Shown: positions 54,477 to 63,140 of the stretch, one piece after another
How positions within the stretch are numbered: the stretch's first letter is position 1
Layout of the letters: each line of letters opens with the position of its first letter
The notes under the pieces: model-generated
The model's database searches: none
What the model saw: only the letters and a program-made list of their open reading frames with translations
Told to the model about the DNA's origin: nothing
Program-made: the position numbers and the translations under genes
Source: G963674835 sp963674835
GTDB lineage: Bacteria; Planctomycetota; Planctomycetia; Pirellulales; Thermoguttaceae
DNA length: 64,000 bases
Direction: 5' to 3'
NCBI GenBank assembly: GCA_963674835.2
Contig: CAXXKC010000003.1
Coordinates: 806,001 to 870,000, forward strand

Positions 54477-56723
54477 TCATTTCCGACTGTCGCGAATCTT
54501 CTCCTCCACTCTTTCGAGCGTATCCTTTTCCTCACGCTTTTTGAACCCCTCCGCCGCCTTCTCCCACGCCCGACGCGCCTTATCCACCTGCCCGCAAGCA
54601 AGATATGCATCCCCCAGGTGGTCGTGGATCGTGGGGTCCGAATCGTCTTGCGCTGCCTTCTCCAACTCCTTGACTGCTTCCTCGGCCCGGCCAAGCCGGA
54701 ACAGCGCCCAACCCAGACTATCGCGATAGGCCGTGTTGTCTGGTTCTGCCGCCACGGCCGCCTGGATCATCCGATATGCCCGCTGCACGTTCTTGTTCTC
54801 GTCGACCCACAGGTAGCCCAGGTCGTTCATTGCCGCCACGTCGTCCGGAAACTCGTCCAGAACCAATTCCAATTGCTCTTCCGCCGTAGCCGACTGCTTC
54901 CGAAGCACGGCGATGTTCGATAGTACCAGCCGCGCCTCGCGAATCGCCCGACGCGTCTCCGTCGAACCGTATTGCGATCCAAATCGCCCCACCAGTTCCC
55001 GATACGCCTTGTCCGCCTCGCCCAACTGCTGCGCGTGGTAATACACCCAGCCGACGCGCCCATGATAGCGCGCCACGCCCGGCTGCAACTCCACCGCCTT
55101 GCGAGCCGCCGCCAGCGCCGCTTCCGTCTGGTCGTCCATCGCCAGCGCGCTGGCCAGATAGAAGTAGAAGATCGCCTTCTGTTCGTTCTTCCCCTTCTCT
55201 TCGGCACCCCTGCGGAACACTACGGCGGCCTCGGCATACCTCTCATTCAACAGCGACCCGAGGCCCCAGTTCAACAGCAGCTGCGCCGAACGGTCCGGCG
55301 CCAGCCGCACCGCCCGATCGAAGAACTTCGCCGACGCGTCGTACTTCTTCGCCTGCCGCGCCACCAGCGCCATCGCCAGGCTGCGGCCCGGTCCGAACTG
55401 CTTGGGATCCGCCTCATACGCTTTCTCGGCCGTCTCCACCAGTGCAGTCATCATCGCAGCGTCGCCGCCGATCTTCTCCGCCTCGTCGTCCAGCAGGTCC
55501 AACGTCGGATTCTTCTCGACCATCTGGCCCAGCATGTCCAGCAACGGCTCCGGCTGCTTGTTCTTGCGATAGATCTCCGCAAGACTGCGATACCCCAGCG
55601 CCGTCGGGGCGCGTTCCAGCAACGACCGATACAGCGGCTCCGCCTTGTCTAACAGTCCCTTCTCGCGAAGTTCCTCCGCCAGGAAATAGCCCAGCGGCAC
55701 GTTCTTCTCATCCGACGCGTGAAGCGACTCCAACTTCGGCAGCAGTTCCTTCTCCCGCTTGAGCGCCTTCAGCGCGTCCGCCAGCACCTCGTAGGGCTCC
55801 AGCCCCTCATCGCTCAGGTGGCCGTCCAGGTACGGCTGCAGCTTTTCCAACGCCGATTCCGGCTTCCCCTTGGCCAGGTCGACCTGCCCCAAACGGTAGC
55901 TCAACAGTGCCGCGTTCGGATCGATCTTGTTCGCCTTGTTGAACGCCGCGGCCGCATCGTCATACCGCTTCGCCTCGAAGAACGCCTCGCCCATCAGGCT
56001 GTACGTCGGCGCCGCATCGCCAAGAATCACCTTCTTCATCCGCTCGTCGATGCCGAAACGTTCCGGATGGTCCAGCGCCTTGCATACCAGCGCGAAAGAC
56101 TCGGCCGCCTTATCGTACTCGTCCAACAGATGGTACAGTCGTCCCATCTGCATCCGCAGCACCACGTGCGGACCGCTGTCCTTGTCCGCCGGGCGCGCCG
56201 CCAACGCCCGCTCGTAAAGTCGGGCCGCTCCTTGCCAATCACCCACCTCCGTCAAATACGTCCCCAACTGGTTCAGCAACAGCGGATCCGCATTCTCCAG
56301 TTCCACCAGCTTCAGCGCATACCGGACCGCCTCCGCATGCCGCTCGAGTTGGTAAGCCAGCGGAACGATCGCTCGCAAGATCGTCACCGCTTTCGGATCG
56401 AAGCGAAAGGCTCGCTCGTACAGCCGCAACGCCTCCGGATACTTCTCCCGCTGTTCCAACATCCGCCCGGCCGAGAACATCGCCAGCGCTTCCAGCCGAT
56501 CGTGCTGCCGATCGTCCGGCGGCTGCTTGGGAACCAGCGGCTGCGGCGCATCTTCCAGAATCAGCAGACCTGGCTTGCCCAACGCCGCTTTCGAATCCCG
56601 CGCTTTGTGCGGTGCCGGCGCGGGCGGCTTGGCTGCAGGCGGATGGGGCGCCGAAAGCGCCGGCGCCGACAGAACAATGCTCAACACCACGCCAACGGCT
56701 GGCCGCAACGCAAAACAAGGCAC
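54477..56723 (-). CDS. Large exported TPR-repeat protein
   Basis: 748 residues from a GTG with AAAGGAGG six bases before it; the open frame extends a few codons further. A signal peptide (to about LSAPALSA) is followed by a Pro/Ala-rich stretch. At least a dozen TPR-type repeats run the whole length (for example EALRLYERAFRFDPKAVTIL, AARLYERALAARPADKD, AAAFNKANKIDPNAALLSY, AAVAAEPDNTAYRDSLGWAL). The last repeats are the most regular. It is probably a periplasmic scaffold for protein-protein contacts; no enzymatic motif was found. It begins 27 bases after the gene for the H1-tailed protein and so likely belongs to the nusA operon. Confidence 0.9.
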   Translation of the reverse strand: MPCFALRPAVGVVLSIVLSAPALSAPHPPAAKPPAPAPHKARDSKAALGKPGLLILEDAPQPLVPKQPPDDRQHDRLEALAMFSAGRMLEQREKYPEALRLYERAFRFDPKAVTILRAIVPLAYQLERHAEAVRYALKLVELENADPLLLNQLGTYLTEVGDWQGAARLYERALAARPADKDSGPHVVLRMQMGRLYHLLDEYDKAAESFALVCKALDHPERFGIDERMKKVILGDAAPTYSLMGEAFFEAKRYDDAAAAFNKANKIDPNAALLSYRLGQVDLAKGKPESALEKLQPYLDGHLSDEGLEPYEVLADALKALKREKELLPKLESLHASDEKNVPLGYFLAEELREKGLLDKAEPLYRSLLERAPTALGYRSLAEIYRKNKQPEPLLDMLGQMVEKNPTLDLLDDEAEKIGGDAAMMTALVETAEKAYEADPKQFGPGRSLAMALVARQAKKYDASAKFFDRAVRLAPDRSAQLLLNWGLGSLLNERYAEAAVVFRRGAEEKGKNEQKAIFYFYLASALAMDDQTEAALAAARKAVELQPGVARYHGRVGWVYYHAQQLGEADKAYRELVGRFGSQYGSTETRRAIREARLVLSNIAVLRKQSATAEEQLELVLDEFPDDVAAMNDLGYLWVDENKNVQRAYRMIQAAVAAEPDNTAYRDSLGWALFRLGRAEEAVKELEKAAQDDSDPTIHDHLGDAYLACGQVDKARRAWEKAAEGFKKREEKDTLERVEEKIRDSRK

Positions 56724-56750
56724 GGCAAGCCTCCTTTGCACAGACACCCC

Positions 56751-57782
56751 TTAGCGCGGCTTGCGCTTCGTCAGACCGGCGGATGCCCCCTCCTTACCGC
56801 CTTTATCGCCCGCCTTCGGCTTGGCCGCAGCCGGCTTCTTCTTGCCCGGGGCCTTCTTCTTCGCCGAGGCTGGCTTCTTCTTGCCCCCCACCGATTCCAC
56901 GGCCGCCGATGCCTCATCCACCGGCTCGTCCGTTTTCCCCTTCCCCTTGCGCTCGGCAGCCTTGCCCGCCGCTTTCTTCGCTTTCGGCGAAACCGCCTTG
57001 TCCGCCTCTGCCTTGGCCGGCTTCTTCTCCTTGCTCTCGCCCCTCGCCTTCGACGCCGATCGCTTCGACGCCTTGGCCGTCGGCGCCCCCGCCTTGGCGG
57101 CACGCCGCTTGGGCAGACGATCCTTGATGTCCGGGTTGATCTGCAGAAGCAACTGATGCAACTGTGGCGAGTAGGGATTCGCCGTGAACTGCGCGCCGAG
57201 CTGATGCAGCAGCGACCCGAACTCGACTCCCTTGTTCTTGGGAATCGCCCGCTCCACACCCGGCAATGTCCCCGCTTCCAACTCCTCGGCCGTGATCACG
57301 TCGATCGTCCACAACGCCTTCAGCGTCCCGTCGTCCGCCGGAATCGAATGCCCTCCCAAGGCCGCCTGGACCACGTACGCCACCGTAAACCTCGTGGTCC
57401 CGTTGATCTTCTGCAGCCGCTCTACCGCCGGACCGAGGTTCAGCTTGCACAACTCCTGCAGATCGAACGAATAGCTCGCCTCGAACACACTCTGCAACAC
57501 GCGTTTCACCCGCAGCGCCGCAGCCGCCCCGTCCGGCAATCCGTGCAGCACCTCCGACAATTCGCGCACGCTGCTCACCCGGATCTCGTTGAAATCGTAG
57601 AAGCTGTGCACCAGCGAGGCCATCGCCTCTTCCGCCGCCTGGTACTGCGCGTTCTCCAAACACGACGCGAACAGCAGATGATCCAACACCGCCCGATCCG
57701 CCGGCGGACTCACTGCTTTGTAGAGCTTCTTCAGCACCTTGTGAAGCTGATTGTACTGGGCCGAACGACTAGATGCTGCCAT
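56751..57782 (-). CDS. Endonuclease III-fold-like protein with histone H1-like C-terminal tail
   Basis: 343 residues. Residues 1-205 resemble the helical HhH-GPD (endonuclease III) fold: LLFASCLENAQYQAAEEAMASL, FNEIRVSSVRELSEVL, AAALRVKRVLQSVFE, then TRFTVAYVVQAALGGHSIPADDGTLKAL near the usual helix-hairpin-helix and catalytic area. The typical catalytic Lys is not evident and no Fe-S Cys cluster follows. From about 208 on the protein is a Lys/Ala/Pro-rich tail (KKPAKAE, SPKAKKAAGKAAERKGKGK, KKKPASAKKKAPGKKKPAAAKPK) like eukaryotic histone H1. It may therefore bind nucleic acid. Fold similarity is judged by eye. It lies 19 bases after rbfA. Confidence 0.75.
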   Translation of the reverse strand: MAASSRSAQYNQLHKVLKKLYKAVSPPADRAVLDHLLFASCLENAQYQAAEEAMASLVHSFYDFNEIRVSSVRELSEVLHGLPDGAAAALRVKRVLQSVFEASYSFDLQELCKLNLGPAVERLQKINGTTRFTVAYVVQAALGGHSIPADDGTLKALWTIDVITAEELEAGTLPGVERAIPKNKGVEFGSLLHQLGAQFTANPYSPQLHQLLLQINPDIKDRLPKRRAAKAGAPTAKASKRSASKARGESKEKKPAKAEADKAVSPKAKKAAGKAAERKGKGKTDEPVDEASAAVESVGGKKKPASAKKKAPGKKKPAAAKPKAGDKGGKEGASAGLTKRKPR

Positions 57783-57801
57783 GGGTATTCTGTGGTCCCT
57801 G

Positions 57802-58227
57802 CTAGGTATTCGGTGTCTCCTCCGAAGCCGACTCCGTTGCTTCCGACCCTTCATCCGGCTCCTGCGGCTCCGTCGCCTCAGGCTCCGGCGGGAGCACTTC
57901 CTTGAGAATCCGCGCCACCTCGATCGATCGCTTCACCCCTTGATCCAGCACGAATGTCAGCCGCGGCGTATAACGTGTCTCCAGCCGCGCCGCCACCTTC
58001 GACTGAAGGAATCCCGCAGCGTTCTGCAACCCGCGAAGGCTCAACTGCTCCTTCTTCGCGTCGCCCATGATCGATACGTGGACCTTGGCGTGACGCAGGT
58101 CGGGCGAGATCTCCACGTAGGTCACCGTCACGTCCTGGACCCGTGGGTCCTTCAACTCGGCGAGGATCGCCATGCTCACGACCTCGCGGATCGCTTCGGC
58201 TACTTTCTGGGCACGTCGAGAAGGCAT
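57802..58227 (-). CDS. rbfA: Ribosome-binding factor A
   Basis: Assists late 30S maturation by binding 16S rRNA. 141 residues: a KH-like domain with RRAQKVAEAIREVVSMAI, LKDPRVQDVTVTYVEISPDLRHAKVHVS and LRGLQNAAGFLQSKVAARLETRYTPRLTFVLD. A 30-residue acidic Glu/Pro tail follows, absent from most RbfA. It is part of the conserved nusA-infB-rbfA order; 85 bases separate it from infB. Confidence 0.97.
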   Translation of the reverse strand: MPSRRAQKVAEAIREVVSMAILAELKDPRVQDVTVTYVEISPDLRHAKVHVSIMGDAKKEQLSLRGLQNAAGFLQSKVAARLETRYTPRLTFVLDQGVKRSIEVARILKEVLPPEPEATEPQEPDEGSEATESASEETPNT

Positions 58228-58312
58228 TGCGGACTCATCTTCTGAAAAAAGCGATTACCTGGATGGCAAGCCGCCCACAAGGTCGCCCCGGCGACCCGGC
58301 CGCTCGCCCGCG

Positions 58313-60958
58313 TCAAAAGGTCCTGGCAATCTCCTCGATCTTATACGCCTCGAGAACGTCGCCCTCTTTCAGATCATTGAATCCGCTCAGCTTCATGCCG
58401 CATTCAAGACCCTCGCGCACTTCGCGCGCATCATCCTTTTCACGCTTCAGCGAATCCAGCGCATAATCGCCGATCACTCGGCTGTCGCGAATTACCCGGA
58501 TCCGCGCATCCCGAGCGATGTTCCCGCTGATCACGCGGCAACCCGCCACGGTTCCGATCCGGCTGATGTGGAATGTCCGCTGCACCAGCGCGCGGCCCAA
58601 CTCGGCCTCGCGACGCTCCGGACGAAGCATCCCTTCCAACGCCGCCTTCAGGTCTTCCGTCACCTGATAGATGATGTCGTAACGCCGGATCTGCACGCCC
58701 AAACTCTCGGCCAACGCCCGGGCTCCTTCGTCCGGAACCACGCTGAAGCCGATGATGATCGCATCCGAGGCGTCTGCCAGGTGAACGTCGGCTTCCGTAA
58801 TCCCGCCCACGGTCGCCTGCAGCACCTTGATCTGCACCTCCGCGTGCTCCAGCTTCGTCAGCTCCTTGCGGATGGCCTCGATCGAGCCGCGCACGTCCGC
58901 TCGCAAAATGATGTTCAGCGTCTGGATCTCGTTCTGCTCTCCCAGCCGCTCGAACAGGTTCTCCAACGTCACGTGGCTCCGAACGCCGCTCAACTCCGTG
59001 CGCCGAACCTGCTGCGCGCGATTCTCCGCCAGTTGCCGCGCCGCGCTGATGTCGTCCAGTACGTAGAACCGGTCGCCCGCATTCGGCGCCACATCCAGAC
59101 CCGTCAGGTTCACCGGCGTCGACGGCCCCGCCTCCTTGTGCTTCTTGTACGGGTTCAGCGTGTTGTACATCGCCTTCACGCGCCCGTGCGCCGCGCCGCA
59201 GACCAGCACGTCGCCGACGTGCAGCGTCCCCTTCTGGACCAGTATCTTGGCCACCACGCCGCGCCCCTGCTGCACTTCCGCCTCCAGGCAAATGCCCGTC
59301 GCAGGCCGATCCGGATTGGCCCGGTACTCGTGCAACTCGGCCACCGTCAGCAACGTTTCCAGCAACTCGTCGATCCCGTCCCCCTTGACGGCGCTCGTCC
59401 GGACCACTTCTGTTTCGCCGCCCCACTCGCTGGGAAGCAAATCGTTCGCCGCCAATTGCTGCATCACCCGATCCGGATTCGCCCCCGGCAGGTCGATCTT
59501 GTTCATCGCCACCACGATCGGCACTCCCGCCGCCCGCGCATGGCTGATGGCCTCCTCCGTCTGCGGCATCACGCCGTCGTCCGCCGCCACCACCAATACG
59601 GCGATATCCGTGCAGTTCGCACCCCGCGCTCGCATGGCCGTAAACGCCTCGTGCCCCGGCGTATCGACGAACGCGATCGGCCGGCCGTCCTTCTCGATCC
59701 GATACGCTCGGATGTGCTGCGTGATCCCGCCCTTCTCGCTCGAAACCACGTCGATGCCCAGGAGCCGGTCCAGTAGCGACGTCTTTCCGTGATCCACGTG
59801 TCCTAGGAAGGTGATCACCGCCGGCCGCGGCTGCAGCGACTCCGCAGCATCCTCGCCATCCAGCGAACTCAATAACTTCTCCTCAAGCGACACTTCCTGG
59901 CGAAGATCCACCTCCACGCCGAACGTTACCGCCAGCAATTCGGCCGTCTCCGCGTCGAGGTTCGCATTGATATTGCTCAGCGACCCCAACTCCAGCAGCT
60001 TCCCCAACACCTGCTGAGCTGGAATCCCCAGCGCCTCCGAAAACGACTTCACCGTACACGGTAACTGCACCACAACGTTGCTCTTCCTCGGTGCCGTAGT
60101 GCTTGTCCCCATTCGCCGCATGCGTCGCGGTTGCCGCGAGGCCGGACGATCGTCGTCCTCGTCCTCTGGCCGGCGACGTGCCGTCACCCGCTTGCGCTTC
60201 AGTTGGCGTTGCTCGCGCCCACCCAGTGTGACACTCTCGTCCTCCCCGGCCTTCCCTTCCCGTGCCGGCTTGGCTCGGCGTCCCCGTTCGCGTTCCTTCC
60301 CCGACGGCGGCGCTGCGTCCCCTTCACCGGCCCCCGATTCAGGTCCTTTTCGAGCGGCCGCCTTCCGGGTCGGCGTCCCTTGGCGTTTTTGCTCTTGCTT
60401 CCGCAGATGCTCCTCAAGCGGCTTCGCTCCCGCCTTCGAAGCACGTATCACGTCCGGGGGCAATTTGATGTCCGGACGCTGCGGAGCCGGCTCGTCCGTC
60501 TTCGGCGCTGCCGGGGGCTGCTGAACCGATGGCATCGGCGCCAGTTTGATCGCCGGACCTGTTTTCTCTCTCTCCCGTTCCTTCTCCGGCAGCTTGGTCC
60601 CCGCCTCGCCTTCCGCCGGGGCCCGCTCTTTCTCCGCCGGCGCCGCGGTCTTTGCCGACTTCCTGCCCAGCACCGGAACCTTCTTCGGGCTGCCGCCGGC
60701 CGGCGTCAGGTAGTCTTCCCGACGCAACGTCCCGCCCGTATCCGCAGTGAGAGCGGCGGCAGCGGGCGGCTCCGGCGCCGCTGTGACCGACGGCGTCTTC
60801 TTGCCGCTAAGGTAGTCCTTCACTTGCGCCGCTTCTTCGTCGCTCAGGCTGGCCAGCGCAGACCCCTTGCCGGCGATACCTATCTTCGTGCAGATATCGA
60901 CCAATGCCTTGTTGTCGATCTTCAGTTGTTTCGCTAACGAATAAATGCGAATGGGCAA
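58313..60958 (-). CDS. infB: Translation initiation factor IF-2
   Basis: GTPase that places initiator tRNA on the 30S subunit. 881 residues from a TTG with GGGAGAGA six bases upstream. There is an IF2_N domain (1-50: IRIYSLAKQLKIDNKALVDIC), then a long charged Pro/Ala/Lys-rich linker (about 55-290). A second IF2_N-like domain (about 300-370: CTKSF-type LPCTVKSFSEALGIPA) and the G domain with GHVDHGKTS (from 386), DTPGHEAF and NKIDLP follow. Domains II to IV with YNTLNPYKKH and GCRVISGNIAR end the protein. Normal length for bacteria with extended N-terminal regions. Confidence 0.99.
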   Translation of the reverse strand: MPIRIYSLAKQLKIDNKALVDICTKIGIAGKGSALASLSDEEAAQVKDYLSGKKTPSVTAAPEPPAAAALTADTGGTLRREDYLTPAGGSPKKVPVLGRKSAKTAAPAEKERAPAEGEAGTKLPEKEREREKTGPAIKLAPMPSVQQPPAAPKTDEPAPQRPDIKLPPDVIRASKAGAKPLEEHLRKQEQKRQGTPTRKAAARKGPESGAGEGDAAPPSGKERERGRRAKPAREGKAGEDESVTLGGREQRQLKRKRVTARRRPEDEDDDRPASRQPRRMRRMGTSTTAPRKSNVVVQLPCTVKSFSEALGIPAQQVLGKLLELGSLSNINANLDAETAELLAVTFGVEVDLRQEVSLEEKLLSSLDGEDAAESLQPRPAVITFLGHVDHGKTSLLDRLLGIDVVSSEKGGITQHIRAYRIEKDGRPIAFVDTPGHEAFTAMRARGANCTDIAVLVVAADDGVMPQTEEAISHARAAGVPIVVAMNKIDLPGANPDRVMQQLAANDLLPSEWGGETEVVRTSAVKGDGIDELLETLLTVAELHEYRANPDRPATGICLEAEVQQGRGVVAKILVQKGTLHVGDVLVCGAAHGRVKAMYNTLNPYKKHKEAGPSTPVNLTGLDVAPNAGDRFYVLDDISAARQLAENRAQQVRRTELSGVRSHVTLENLFERLGEQNEIQTLNIILRADVRGSIEAIRKELTKLEHAEVQIKVLQATVGGITEADVHLADASDAIIIGFSVVPDEGARALAESLGVQIRRYDIIYQVTEDLKAALEGMLRPERREAELGRALVQRTFHISRIGTVAGCRVISGNIARDARIRVIRDSRVIGDYALDSLKREKDDAREVREGLECGMKLSGFNDLKEGDVLEAYKIEEIARTF

Positions 60959-61128
60959 CGCAATTCTCTCCCTTGGACCCCGCCGGCACGCGCCACGCGG
61001 TCCATAAACCTCGCGATCACGACATCGGCAATTCTCCTTCTTCCAGGCCGCTTTCCCACGCCGATTCAGGGACGGCTTGCCTTACACACGTCGCACCTGC
61101 GACCCGCGACGATCGCTACGTGCACCTC
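60959..61128. other. nusA-infB spacer, 170 bases
   Basis: Unusually long for this operon order. It holds the infB ribosome site (GGGAGAGA). No ylxR or L7Ae-like gene, which often lies here in other bacteria, was found. Confidence 0.6.
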
Positions 61129-62643
61129 TCAACCTTCAATCGTTCCCTCCGAAGCATCGCTCCGAGGTCGCTCCTCAACGGTCTCCTCAACCTCCAACGC
61201 CTCGACCGGCTCTTCCACCGGATCCTCAGCAGACTCCTCCACCGACTCTTCTACGGACTCCTCCACCGACTCCTCGATCGACTCCTCTTCCGGTGCCTCC
61301 AGCAATTCGTCCACCGGATCGTCCGCCGAATCGGCCACTTCTTCTCCCTCGGCCTCCATCATATCCTCATCAGCGGCTCCCTCCGCTTCTGCCTGATCTT
61401 CTTCGCTGCTCGCAGCCGCCTCCGCGGCCTCCGCTTCGGCCCTCGCGGCCGCCTGTTGCTCGCGTTGCCGGCGACGCGCTTCTGCCGCTTGCTGCTCGGC
61501 TTCTTCTGCCTTCTTCTCGGCTTGCTCGACGATCACGTCCGCCTGTTCACTGCTCAGCTCGCCCATCTCCATCAGATCGTCTGGCTCGATCACCGACAGA
61601 TCATCGTAAGTAAGGAACCCTTCGCCCACCAGCCGCTCGGCCAATTCCTCACTCACTCCCTCTAACGAACTAAAACCCGCCACCGCCTGTTCGAGTTGCT
61701 CTTCTAACTCGTCGCGCGTCATGATCTCGATGTCCCAGCCGCACAGCTTGCTCGCCAGCCGCACGTTCTGGCCGCGGCGGCCGATCGCCAAAGACAACTG
61801 GTCTTCCCGCACCAGTACGATCGCTCGACCCAGCATCTGGCACAGAATCACCTCATCCACCTCTGCCGGCTGCAGCGCGTTGGGAATCAGCACCTGCATG
61901 TCGTCGTTGAACCGCACGATGTCGATCCGCTCCCCGGCCAACTCATCGACGATGTTCTTGATCCTATTCCCGCGTACTCCAACGCATGCCCCCACGCTGT
62001 CGACCCGCTGATCCGAACTGCTTACCGCAACCTTCGTCCGGTATCCCGGCTCCCTCGCCATCGCCTTGATCTCGATCACCCCATCCCCGATCTCGGGAAT
62101 CTCCTGCTCGAACAGCCGCTCCACCAACTGCGGCCGGGTTCGACTCAGGATGATCTTCACCTTGGCTCCCTGCTTGCGAACGTCGCACACCGTCGCTCGC
62201 ACCCGCTCGTTCGTATGGTGCGTCTCGCCCGGGATCTGCTCGCTCCGAGGCAAGATCGCCTCCGCATTGGGCAGGCTGATCGTCGCTGTGCCCCCGTCGT
62301 ACCGCTGAACCACGCCCGTCACTAGTTGATCCTTCAGCTCCATGTACTCATCGAACAGAGCATCGCGTTCCGCCTCGCGGATCTTCTGGATCATCACCTG
62401 CTTGGCCGTTTGGGCTCCGATCCGTTCCGCCATCTCGGTCGGATCCAACGGCACACCGTTATGGCTCCCCGAAATCGAACCGTCCTGCCGGTCGATCTCG
62501 ACGACAATCTCCTCGTCTTCGCCGAAGTGCTTCTTCGCTGCCGATACCAATGCTGCTTCGATACCCTCGAAGACGATCTCCTTGTCGATGTTCTTGTCGC
62601 GGTGGATCGCGTCAACGATCCGCAGCAGTTCGCTGGGGTTCAT
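61129..62643 (-). CDS. nusA: Transcription termination/antitermination protein NusA
   Basis: RNA-polymerase-binding elongation factor. 504 residues: N-terminal domain (ELLRIVDAIHRDKNIDKEIVFEGIEAAL), S1 domain (VTGVVQRYDGGTATISL), two KH domains (GACVGVRGNRIKNIVDEL and LAIGRRGQNVRLASKLCGWDIEI), and a helix-hairpin-helix acidic-repeat-like segment (LVGEGFLTYDDLSVIEPDDLME). The C-terminal 120 residues are strongly acidic: Ala/Glu-rich coiled coil, then about ten near-perfect EESV-type four-residue repeats encoded by a 12-base tandem repeat. First gene of the nusA-infB-rbfA unit. rimP is not upstream. Confidence 0.98.
   Translation of the reverse strand: MNPSELLRIVDAIHRDKNIDKEIVFEGIEAALVSAAKKHFGEDEEIVVEIDRQDGSISGSHNGVPLDPTEMAERIGAQTAKQVMIQKIREAERDALFDEYMELKDQLVTGVVQRYDGGTATISLPNAEAILPRSEQIPGETHHTNERVRATVCDVRKQGAKVKIILSRTRPQLVERLFEQEIPEIGDGVIEIKAMAREPGYRTKVAVSSSDQRVDSVGACVGVRGNRIKNIVDELAGERIDIVRFNDDMQVLIPNALQPAEVDEVILCQMLGRAIVLVREDQLSLAIGRRGQNVRLASKLCGWDIEIMTRDELEEQLEQAVAGFSSLEGVSEELAERLVGEGFLTYDDLSVIEPDDLMEMGELSSEQADVIVEQAEKKAEEAEQQAAEARRRQREQQAAARAEAEAAEAAASSEEDQAEAEGAADEDMMEAEGEEVADSADDPVDELLEAPEEESIEESVEESVEESVEESAEDPVEEPVEALEVEETVEERPRSDASEGTIEG
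61200..61300. repeat. In-frame 12-base tandem repeat in the nusA tail
   Basis: Degenerate copies of a GACTCCTCCACC-like unit on the plus strand encode the EESV/EESI/EESA repeats. Boundaries are approximate. Length variation here would change only the disordered acidic tail. Confidence 0.75.
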
Positions 62644-63140
62644 CGAGTTTTCACTTTCCCCCGCTTGGGGACGTTAGTCGTCCGTTAACTGTGGCCCTCT
62701 ACAACGTTCAACCGTTGCCGCCAGACCACCCCCGGGTAAATGGCAATACGCCCCCACTGCCGACCCCGCTCCCGTTACTCACAGGTGCAGAGTAGCCGCA
62801 AATCACGGCAACAGCGTAACTTAGTGGGTTACGTAATCTGGTAAGGATACCGGCCGAAACGCCAGGTGTCAAGCCAGGCCACCCCGTCCCAGGTCGCAGA
62901 TCGGCCCACAAATCCGCCTCATCCGCACGACCCAACCGCCCCCAAAGGCGCACCTCGTGCCAACATCCCGCGTAGATCGCCCCAGAACCGCGGCAGAACA
63001 CCGCCGCCAGCGCGAAGCTCACGTGCGAATCGCACGACCCTGCGACACAGCCAACCCATAGAGGTGGCAGGCCGCCGACCCCAAGCCTCGGTCCATCTGC
63101 CACCACCGGGTGGCCGACCTAAAGGCTCCCGCTCCACGTG
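62644..63140. other. Intergenic leader region between the ketosynthase and nusA genes
   Basis: About 500 bases in the place where rimP normally sits. It holds the nusA promoter, a leader of about 190 bases, and an inverted repeat (GGTGGCAG 63063-63070 / CTGCCACC 63097-63104, 26-base loop) just past the ketosynthase stop. Open frames crossing it do not resemble RimP. No tRNA was recognised. Confidence 0.55.
62844..62872 (-). promoter_or_regulatory. Sigma-70-like promoter of the nusA-infB operon
   Basis: On the minus strand: perfect TTGACA, 17-base spacer, TATCCT (four of six -10 matches). Predicted start near 62837, leaving a 190-base untranslated leader before nusA that could host autoregulation. 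Confidence 0.65.

Noticed and set aside
62708..63106. A 132-codon frame where rimP would be expected
   Set aside because: It has none of the RimP sequence pattern and is Gly/Trp/Cys-rich; it also overlaps the promoter.
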